DNA of 58,320 bases. Source: an uncultured Pseudomonadota bacterium. GTDB taxonomy: Bacteria > Pseudomonadota > Gammaproteobacteria > Steroidobacterales > Steroidobacteraceae. Made by a program: the position numbers and the translations under genes. This document shows, piece after piece, positions 52,510 through 58,320 of the stretch (the first letter of the stretch is position 1; every line of letters starts with the position of its first letter). The stretch lies in the NCBI GenBank assembly GCA_903858165.1, contig CAIOHZ010000210.1:1-58320 (forward strand), in the 5' to 3' direction. The notes under the pieces are model-generated. The model saw only the letters and a list, made by a program, of their open reading frames with translations. It was not told where the DNA came from and searched no databases.

Positions 52510-53937
52510 ATGAACCAGTATCTGAAGCACTACATCAATGGCCAGTGGACCGACAGCGTCGGCGGCCGTCTGCACACCGTACTGAACCCAGCCACCGAAC
52601 AGCCGGTCTCCGCAGTGATGCTGGGCACCGCCGCGGATGTAGACCTCGCCGTGAAGGCTGCCCGCGCGGCATTCGAGTCGTTCTCGCAGACCACCAAAGA
52701 AGAGCGCATGGCGCTGCTGGGTCGCGTCATTGAAGGCTACAAGGCCCGCATCGGCGACATCGCCAAGGCCATCAGCGAAGAGATGGGCGCGCCCATCTCG
52801 CTGGCGCAAACCGCGCAAGCCGGTTCGGGCATGGGCCACCTCGGCGCCACGCTGGAGGCCCTGAAGAACTTCGAGCTCGAAGAGTCCACCGGTAAGAACA
52901 AGGTCGTGTTCGAGCCCATCGGCGTCGTTGCGCTCATCACGCCTTGGAACTGGCCGATGAACCAGATCTGCGCCAAGGTGGCGCCGGCCATCGCCGCCGG
53001 CAACTGCGTCATCCTGAAGCCTTCCGAGCAGACCCCGGGTTGTGCCCACATTTTCGCCGAGGTGCTGGAAGCTGCCGGCGTGCCGGCGGGCGTCTTCAAT
53101 CTCGTCCAAGGCGACGGCCCGGGCGTGGGCGAGGCCCTCTCGCGCCACCCGGACATCGACATGATCAGCTTCACCGGCTCCACTCGCGCCGGCATTCAGG
53201 TGGCCAAGAACGCCGCCGATACCGTCAAGCGCGTGCATCAGGAGCTGGGTGGCAAGTCGCCGAACATCATCCTGCCGGGCACCCCGCTCGACAAGGCACT
53301 CCCCGGCGCGGCTGGCGGCGTGCTCCTGAACTCCGGCCAAAGCTGCGTAGCGCCAACGCGCCTGCTGGTGCACACCTCGCAGTACGCAGAAGCTCTCGAG
53401 GCCCTGAAGGGCATTTTCGGCGGCAAACCAGTCGGCAACCCGGCCGAAGCTGGTCCGCACATCGGCCCGGTCGTCAACAAGAGCCAGTACGACAAAATCC
53501 AGGGCCTCATCGCCAAAGGTGTCGCGGAAGGCGCAGAGTTGGTCGTTGGCGGTGCCGGCCGTGTGGAAGGCCACGAGGCTGGCTACTACGTGAAGCCCAC
53601 CGTGTTCGGCAACGTGAACAACCAGATGACCATCGCGCGCGAAGAAATCTTCGGGCCGGTGCTCGTGGTTATTCCGTACGAAACGCTCGACGAAGCCGTC
53701 ACTATCGCCAACGACACGCCGTACGGCCTAGGTGCTTATATCGCCGGCGACCCGGCCGTAGCGAAGACCATCGTCCGCAAGCTGCGCGCCGGTTCGGTGT
53801 TCGTGAACGCAGGTGGCCTCGATATGAACTCGCCCTTCGGCGGCTACAAGCAGTCGGGCAACGGCCGCGAGTTCGGCAAGTTCGGCCTGGAAGAGTTCAT
53901 GGAGAAGAAGTCGGTCATCGGCGAGTTGCCGGCCTGA
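52510..53937 (+). CDS. Aldehyde dehydrogenase family protein
   Basis: A 475-residue NAD(P)-dependent aldehyde dehydrogenase with ALITPWNWPMNQICAKVAPA, Glu245 (QELGGKSPN) and Cys279 (NSGQSCVAPTR). Codon choice is strongly biased, suggesting high expression, and a good promoter lies upstream. The substrate is not predictable; it is closest in style to general aliphatic aldehyde dehydrogenases. It is apparently monocistronic or followed by the YhhN gene after 25 bases. Confidence 0.94.
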   Translation: MNQYLKHYINGQWTDSVGGRLHTVLNPATEQPVSAVMLGTAADVDLAVKAARAAFESFSQTTKEERMALLGRVIEGYKARIGDIAKAISEEMGAPISLAQTAQAGSGMGHLGATLEALKNFELEESTGKNKVVFEPIGVVALITPWNWPMNQICAKVAPAIAAGNCVILKPSEQTPGCAHIFAEVLEAAGVPAGVFNLVQGDGPGVGEALSRHPDIDMISFTGSTRAGIQVAKNAADTVKRVHQELGGKSPNIILPGTPLDKALPGAAGGVLLNSGQSCVAPTRLLVHTSQYAEALEALKGIFGGKPVGNPAEAGPHIGPVVNKSQYDKIQGLIAKGVAEGAELVVGGAGRVEGHEAGYYVKPTVFGNVNNQMTIAREEIFGPVLVVIPYETLDEAVTIANDTPYGLGAYIAGDPAVAKTIVRKLRAGSVFVNAGGLDMNSPFGGYKQSGNGREFGKFGLEEFMEKKSVIGELPA

Positions 53938-53962
53938 TACTGAAGCCGACAGGCTTCGGTCG

Positions 53963-54727
53963 ATGAGTACCAACTCCATGAGCGCCCGCCCACACTGGCT
54001 AGCCCCTCACCTCTGGTGGTGGGCAGCCGTGGTGGCGGGCGTTTCTTATTGCCTGCCGGCTTGGAGCGGTTGGCATGGGCCACTGTTCATTGTTTGGAAA
54101 GGGGCTGGTGTCGGTTTGCTCGCGGTTGCCGCAGCCCTGTCGGCACTAGCTGCGCATTCCCATTCGTCGTCAACGGCAAGCACCCCCGGCTCGCTCAAAC
54201 AGCGCCAGCACGGCCTCGCGTTCAACGATGCCCGCCTACTCACCGCTGTCATGGTCTGCGGGGCCTTGGGCGACGTATTGCTTGACGCCATCTCGCTGGT
54301 AGCGGGTGCTGCCTGGTTCGCCCTCGGGCATGGGCTAGCCATGTGGCTGTACTGGCGAAACCGGCGGAACGAAGACACCACGAGCCCGCGTGGGGCGCTG
54401 ACCAGGTTGTGGCCATTTTGGTTCGGCGTGCCGGTGGCGCTGGGTGTTACGGCAGTACTCGCCAAGGGCCAGCCCCTAGCAGGCGTCGCCATCGGTTACA
54501 CCCTGCTCGTGGCCTTGATGGCCGCCTTCGCGTGGCGCAGCCGTTTTTCGCGGTGGCTGACAGGCCTAGGCGCGTTCCTGTTCGTGGTGAGCGACCTGTG
54601 CATCTTCGCGCGTACCGCCGGGCCACTGGAGCTGCAAGCCCTCTTCGGCTGGTTGGTCTGGCCGCTTTACTTCGCTGGCCAAGCGCTAATCGTTAGGGGC
54701 GTCCTGCAAGGACCGCCACCGGACTAA
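53963..54727 (+). CDS. YhhN-family membrane protein (lysoplasmalogenase-like)
   Basis: A 254-residue protein with about eight hydrophobic segments and the YhhN marks GDVLLDAI and VSDLCIFAR. Members include the human lysoplasmalogenase TMEM86. The bacterial role is probably hydrolysis of lysoplasmalogen-like or related lipids, but it is unproven. A hydrophilic Ser/Gln-rich loop at about 65-85 is longer than usual. Confidence 0.82.
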   Translation: MSTNSMSARPHWLAPHLWWWAAVVAGVSYCLPAWSGWHGPLFIVWKGAGVGLLAVAAALSALAAHSHSSSTASTPGSLKQRQHGLAFNDARLLTAVMVCGALGDVLLDAISLVAGAAWFALGHGLAMWLYWRNRRNEDTTSPRGALTRLWPFWFGVPVALGVTAVLAKGQPLAGVAIGYTLLVALMAAFAWRSRFSRWLTGLGAFLFVVSDLCIFARTAGPLELQALFGWLVWPLYFAGQALIVRGVLQGPPPD

Positions 54728-54752
54728 CGCTGCTTATCGCGCCCGCACTGGC

Positions 54753-54772
54753 GGCGGTTCTCGCGAACCGCC
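54753..54772. terminator. Bidirectional hairpin between yhhN and the ABC permease
   Basis: GGCGGTTC-TCGC-GAACCGCC, a perfect 8-bp stem between convergent genes. No U-run is present. Confidence 0.5.
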
Positions 54773-54784
54773 ACGATGGCACAC

Positions 54785-55987
54785 TTACATCGCTCGCAGG
54801 CCTTCCGTGACTGGCAAGCGCGCGGCACGCCAGCCCGGCAGCAAGCCCCCCACCAAACCCAGCAACAGCGCGTAGATGATGCCCGTGACGAGCAAGCCCG
54901 GCGTGACGCGGAACGCGAACGACACCTGTGTGAAGGTAGCGAAGTTCAGGGTTGATGCCTGGTAGCCGTTGAACACCGCATAGGCGATAACGCCACCCAG
55001 AATGCCGCCGAGCAAGCCGAGCACCAAGGACTCGACCAGTACCGACACCAGCACCGGCATGCCGCTGAAGCCGATGGCGCGCAACGTGGCAATTTCGCGC
55101 GTACGCGCGGCCACAGCCGAATACATGGTGTTCACCGCGGCAAACACCGCACCGGCGCCCATCAACAAGGCGATGGTGAAGCCGAGCGTGCTGATGATGG
55201 CAACCAGCGTCTTCGACTGCTCCGCGAGGAACTCTTTTTCGGTACGAACAGTCACGTCGATTCGTGGATCTCCGACCAACGAACGCTTCAACATCCCAAG
55301 CGAACCTGCGCTTTCCAATTTGGCCCGCACGGACTGTACCGAAGTACTCCGGCGGTAAGCCGCGGCCACCACGAGCCGGTCGCCCCACACTTCGGATTCA
55401 GAGACGCTGCCATCGTCCGTGAAGATACCGACGATATTCCAACGGTGGTTACCAGAGATAATCTGGCGCCCCACTTCAATGCCGTAGAACTGTGCTGCCG
55501 CTGCCTTGCCAACCACCACTTCGTTGTGGCCAGCAGTGAGCATGCGGCCTTCGACAATACGGAACGCCCGACGCACCTTCGCCGCATTCGGCCCTACGCC
55601 GCGGAACGGCACGTTGCTGCTCGAGCCCTTGGCGCCTTCCTTCTTGGCCGGCAAATCGAGCACGGTGTAAAGCTCCGGCGAAGCGATAGCGCCGACGTCA
55701 TCACGGGCGATTCCGGGCGCATCGGTGATGACCTGCAACTGGTCTTTGGACAAGCCGCTGGAAAGCTCGTCCCCCGAGCCACCACGGATGATGATGACCG
55801 AATCGTCGCGACCTTTTTGCGCCACTGTCGCCTTGAAGCCTTCACTGATGGACAGCAATGCGACCAAGACACCCACGACGCCGGCGATGCCGACAATGGC
55901 CACCAGCGAAGAGTCGAGACGCGCGGGAATATTGCGCACATTCAGCGCCACCACCGCACGCAACTGGCGCCAAGCGGAACTGCTCAT
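54785..55987 (-). CDS. MacB/FtsX-type ABC transporter permease (second of two)
   Basis: A 400-residue permease with an N-terminal TM segment (SSLVAIVGIAGVVGVLVALL), a periplasmic MacB-like core domain, and three C-terminal TM segments of the FtsX domain (ATLRAIGFSGMPVLVSVLVE). The start is ATG 55987. The frame extends to a TTG at 56086, but that stretch encodes the odd 12-bp repeat region. It is the last gene of the leftward adaptor-ATPase-permease-permease operon, and probably forms a heterodimer with the upstream permease. Confidence 0.9.
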   Translation of the reverse strand: MSSSAWRQLRAVVALNVRNIPARLDSSLVAIVGIAGVVGVLVALLSISEGFKATVAQKGRDDSVIIIRGGSGDELSSGLSKDQLQVITDAPGIARDDVGAIASPELYTVLDLPAKKEGAKGSSSNVPFRGVGPNAAKVRRAFRIVEGRMLTAGHNEVVVGKAAAAQFYGIEVGRQIISGNHRWNIVGIFTDDGSVSESEVWGDRLVVAAAYRRSTSVQSVRAKLESAGSLGMLKRSLVGDPRIDVTVRTEKEFLAEQSKTLVAIISTLGFTIALLMGAGAVFAAVNTMYSAVAARTREIATLRAIGFSGMPVLVSVLVESLVLGLLGGILGGVIAYAVFNGYQASTLNFATFTQVSFAFRVTPGLLVTGIIYALLLGLVGGLLPGWRAARLPVTEGLRAM

Positions 55988-56032
55988 GCAACTAACCGGA
56001 AAATCATGGAGCGACTCACCGTGTGCGGCAGC

Positions 56033-56068
56033 GTGTTCATCCGCGTATTCATTCGTGTGTTCATCCGC
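56033..56068. repeat. Three 12-bp tandem repeats at the permease-permease junction
   Basis: GTGTTCATCCGC, GTATTCATTCGT, GTGTTCATCCGC in tandem. The units cover the stop of the upstream permease (56061-56063) and the gap beyond. On the minus strand each unit contains an ATGA. Units 1 and 3 are identical; the middle one has three changes. Confidence 0.7.
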
Positions 56069-57236
56069 GCCGTAGTGCGTCGACAATCTTCAGGCGCATG
56101 GCCTGCACTGCAGGCCAAGCGCCCGCCGCAAGGCCTAGCGCAATCACCCATACCAAACCCTTCACCAGAGTGACCGGGTCGACCGCGAAGCCCGGCAGGT
56201 ACTGCTTCAACGCGGTGCCGAGTTGCACGCCAAGAAGCCAAGCGGCACCCATGCCTAGCAAGCCGCCGATCGCCGTGATGAGGACGCTTTCCGCCAGCAC
56301 CAACGACAGGATGGTGGTGTTGCCGAAACCAAGTGTTTTCAGCACGCCAATCTCGCTAGTTCGTTCCCGCACAGACTGCGCCATGGTATTGGCACTGACC
56401 AGCAGCATGGTGAAGAACACGGCACTAACCACCGCACCGAGAATGGTGCCGATACTGCCGATTTGCTTCATAAAGCCTTGCGCCATGGCGCGTTCTGTCT
56501 GGGTCTTCGTTTCTGCTGGCGAGTTGGCGAACAGCGCATCGATGCGCTGACCAATAGCATCCGACTGCGCGGGGTCTTCTACCTGCACCATAATCCAACC
56601 GAGACGATCCTTCTGTGCATCCGCCAAAGTCTCGTTGAAGTACTCGTAGTGGAACAGCAACTGTCGCGAATCGCCTTCGTCGCGCATGTCGAAGATGCCG
56701 CGGATGGTCAAGTTCCAGACGTTGCTGCCATCTTTACGCCGATAGATACTGCTCTTGAGCGGCACCACGTCGCCCACCTTCCAGCCGTAGGCATCTGCCA
56801 CCGCCCGCCCCACCAAAAATCCCGTCCGGTCATCCAGAAAATTCTGTCGCTCGCCCCGCGGCAAAAGCATTTCCGGATACATGTCCAGATACTCTTCGGC
56901 GTGAATCGGGAACGTCGGAATCTGCTCGCGGGCGTCTTTCAGGTAACCGCCTATCCAGTTGGCAGAGCTCACGCGTTCCACGCCATCGACGCCCTTCACC
57001 CGGTTCAGATAACTGGCCGGCAACGGCAGGATGAAGCTGACCTTCTGCTGCACCATCAAGCGGTCCACGCCCGCCTGCTGCACGCCTTGGTCGAAGGCAT
57101 GGTTCATGGCGCCGGCCAGTGCGTACATGAGGAACGCAATAAAGATGGAGCCGATGGTGAAGGTGGTGCGCACGCGCCGCCGCCGCAGGCTGGCCCACAG
57201 CAACGGCAGATAGCGAAGCACGCGTGCAAGTTTCAT
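56061..57236 (-). CDS. MacB/FtsX-type ABC transporter permease (first of two)
   Basis: A 391-residue permease with TM1 at about 20-45 (TFTIGSIFIAFLMYALAGAM), a periplasmic domain, and three C-terminal TM segments (VSAVFFTMLLVSANTMAQSV, EIGVLKTLGFGNTTILSLVL, then the last near 330-380). It starts three bases after the ATPase gene. With the second permease and the ATPase it fits the transenvelope mechanotransmission type of ABC system used to export proteins, lipids or drugs. Confidence 0.92.
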   Translation of the reverse strand: MKLARVLRYLPLLWASLRRRRVRTTFTIGSIFIAFLMYALAGAMNHAFDQGVQQAGVDRLMVQQKVSFILPLPASYLNRVKGVDGVERVSSANWIGGYLKDAREQIPTFPIHAEEYLDMYPEMLLPRGERQNFLDDRTGFLVGRAVADAYGWKVGDVVPLKSSIYRRKDGSNVWNLTIRGIFDMRDEGDSRQLLFHYEYFNETLADAQKDRLGWIMVQVEDPAQSDAIGQRIDALFANSPAETKTQTERAMAQGFMKQIGSIGTILGAVVSAVFFTMLLVSANTMAQSVRERTSEIGVLKTLGFGNTTILSLVLAESVLITAIGGLLGMGAAWLLGVQLGTALKQYLPGFAVDPVTLVKGLVWVIALGLAAGAWPAVQAMRLKIVDALRRG

Positions 57237-57239
57237 GGC

Positions 57240-57923
57240 TTAGCGCACTTCCGCCTGCAACTCACCCTTGTCGAGGTGCAGTTGCCGGGTGGCACGCTCG
57301 GCAGCGCGCGGGTCATGGGTCACCATCAAAATAGTCTTGCCATGCTCGCGGTTCAGTTCTTGCAAAAGATCGAGAATCTCGTCGCCGGACTTGCGGTCCA
57401 GATCGCCAGTGGGTTCGTCGCACAACAGCAAGGTTGGGTCCGTAACGATGGCGCGAGCAATACCCACGCGTTGCTGCTGGCCGCCAGACAGTTCGTTGGG
57501 ACGATGCGACAGGCGGTGCTCCAGCCCCACCAGTGTCAGTGCAGCACGCGCACGGCGACGGCGCTCGGCAGCGGACAGGTCCGTCAGCAATAGCGGCAGT
57601 TCCACGTTGCGCTCGGCGCTCAGGACTGGCAGCAGGTTGTACATCTGGAAGATGAAACCGACGTGGTCCGCGCGCCAACGGGCGAGCACAGCATCCGGCA
57701 ATTCGCCGATGGCAAGCCCGCCGATGGTGAGTTCCCCGCTGGTGGCACGGTCCAAGCCGCCAAGCAGGTTGAGGAGCGTAGATTTACCCGAACCGGACGG
57801 GCCCATGAGCGCCACGAACTCGCCTTCGGCGATATCCAGCGACAGGCCGTCGAGCACGCGCAGCGATTCTTCGCCGCGGTGATATTCCTTGACCAGGTCC
57901 CGCAGGTGAATGAGTGCCTTCAT
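57240..57923 (-). CDS. LolD/MacB-type ABC transporter ATP-binding protein
   Basis: A 227-residue ATPase with Walker A GPSGSGKST (41-49), Q-loop FQMYNLLPVLSA, signature LSGGQQQRVGIARA starting at 145, and Walker B LLLCDEPTGDLD. It powers the two adjacent FtsX-type permeases. It starts three bases after the adaptor gene. Confidence 0.95.
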   Translation of the reverse strand: MKALIHLRDLVKEYHRGEESLRVLDGLSLDIAEGEFVALMGPSGSGKSTLLNLLGGLDRATSGELTIGGLAIGELPDAVLARWRADHVGFIFQMYNLLPVLSAERNVELPLLLTDLSAAERRRRARAALTLVGLEHRLSHRPNELSGGQQQRVGIARAIVTDPTLLLCDEPTGDLDRKSGDEILDLLQELNREHGKTILMVTHDPRAAERATRQLHLDKGELQAEVR

Positions 57924-57926
57924 GCC

Positions 57927-58320
57927 TCAGCCTGCCGCCTTCGCCTTGACCGTGCGCCCATCGGCGAGGTCCTTGGAGGGGTTCACTACCACCGTGGCAC
58001 CTGGAGCAAGCCCTGCAGCCACCGGGACGAGTTTGTCGCGGACCGCACCCACCTGCACTTCCACGGCCATCGTGACGTTGTCTTTCACCGTCCAGATACG
58101 GGCCTTGCCTGCGCTCGTCGCGACCACGGCGGCTTCGGGCACCCACGACTGCGGCGGCTTAACCTTGGCTGCCGCGGCATCGAGGAACCGGACCTTCACC
58201 CCCATGTCGGGCAGGATGCGCGGGTCCAGCTGGTTGAAGCCGATACGCACTCGCACCGTCGCCTTCTGGCGGTCCGCCGTAGGCACGATGGCGATGACGC
58301 GGGCCGAAAACGTCACGTCG
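57927..58320 (-). CDS. Periplasmic adaptor (MacA/HlyD family), C-terminal part, cut by the window edge
   Basis: About 130 visible C-terminal residues: a beta-barrel piece (FSARVIAIVPTADRQKATV, RVRIGFNQLDPRILPDMGVK) and a membrane-proximal domain (GLAPGATVVVNPSKDLADG). It would bridge the ABC permeases to an outer-membrane channel. The reading frame is still open at 58320, so the gene continues to the right. The GTG at 58316 is internal, not a start. Confidence 0.88.
   Translation of the reverse strand, partial: DVTFSARVIAIVPTADRQKATVRVRIGFNQLDPRILPDMGVKVRFLDAAAAKVKPPQSWVPEAAVVATSAGKARIWTVKDNVTMAVEVQVGAVRDKLVPVAAGLAPGATVVVNPSKDLADGRTVKAKAAG

Noticed and set aside
52330-53574. A 414-codon open frame antisense to the aldehyde dehydrogenase
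   Set aside because: It is a shadow of strong codon bias on the other strand, with no recognisable domain or ribosome site.
54785-56086. TTG start at 56086 for the second FtsX-type permease
   Set aside because: It would overlap the upstream permease, encode the repeat-derived DEHTNEYADEH stretch, and lacks a ribosome site; ATG 55987 begins directly before the conserved region.

Overview
The window reads as chromosomal DNA of a GC-rich Gram-negative bacterium, most likely a gammaproteobacterium. Three things support this. The order uvrC-pgsA-tRNA-Gly-tRNA-Cys and the neighbourhood purB / NudJ-like Nudix / mnmA are both familiar from gammaproteobacteria. There are TonB-dependent, Tat and RND/ABC envelope genes. 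The core genes (acnA, hrpA, fadH, msrPQ, mazG) are of proteobacterial type. A Xanthomonadales/Nevskiales-like source is my guess and cannot be proven from the sequence. Coding density is very high: no stretch over 300 bases lacks a gene, and many neighbours overlap by 4-10 bases.

Positions 1-11.1 kb hold the accessory-looking part. It has two divergent gene sets around an XRE-cupin regulator. Leftward run a TonB-dependent receptor, a DUF1611/DgcN-type D-glutamate N-acetyltransferase, an exported SxxK serine hydrolase with a C-terminal membrane domain, an exported esterase, and the first codons of one more gene. Rightward run a second SxxK serine hydrolase and an exported D-aminoacylase-family amidohydrolase. 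Together they look like a scavenging pathway for D-amino-acid-containing peptides or N-acyl-D-amino acids. This is the best candidate for an undescribed system here. It ends beside tRNA-Cys, whose 3' end points into it.

Positions 11.1-20 kb carry a lipoprotein, two tRNAs, pgsA, a uvrC gene broken by an apparent one-base deletion, a family 5 uracil-DNA glycosylase, isocitrate lyase with a divergent RamB/DUF3612-like regulator, rluE, and a class II DAHP synthase that overlaps rluE tail to tail. Positions 20-31.8 kb carry a two-gene lysine catabolic unit (saccharopine-dehydrogenase-like protein plus aminoadipate-semialdehyde dehydrogenase). They also carry a five-gene leftward operon (glycine-zipper protein, PepSY protein, PhoP/PhoQ-like regulators, hrpA) behind an 11-bp-period direct repeat, then mazG and a CoA pyrophosphatase.

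Positions 31.8-41.7 kb run rightward: purB, a GNAT-Nudix fusion protein, an unknown exported protein, mnmA, acnA, a HAD phosphatase, and msrPQ. Positions 41.7-50.3 kb run leftward: a MetE-C-terminal-like thiol methyltransferase, an aldehyde dehydrogenase, an SDR, a DMT transporter, a class I DAHP synthase (the second, unrelated DAHP synthase in the window), a YgjP-type metalloprotease, and fadH. Positions 50.3-58.3 kb contain an ABC-2 exporter pair, another aldehyde dehydrogenase, a YhhN protein, and a leftward MacAB-like export system (two FtsX-type permeases, ATPase, truncated adaptor) that runs off the right edge.

I found no CRISPR array, insertion sequence, integrase, rRNA gene or recognisable riboswitch. 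All family names come from reading motifs by eye; no database search was possible.
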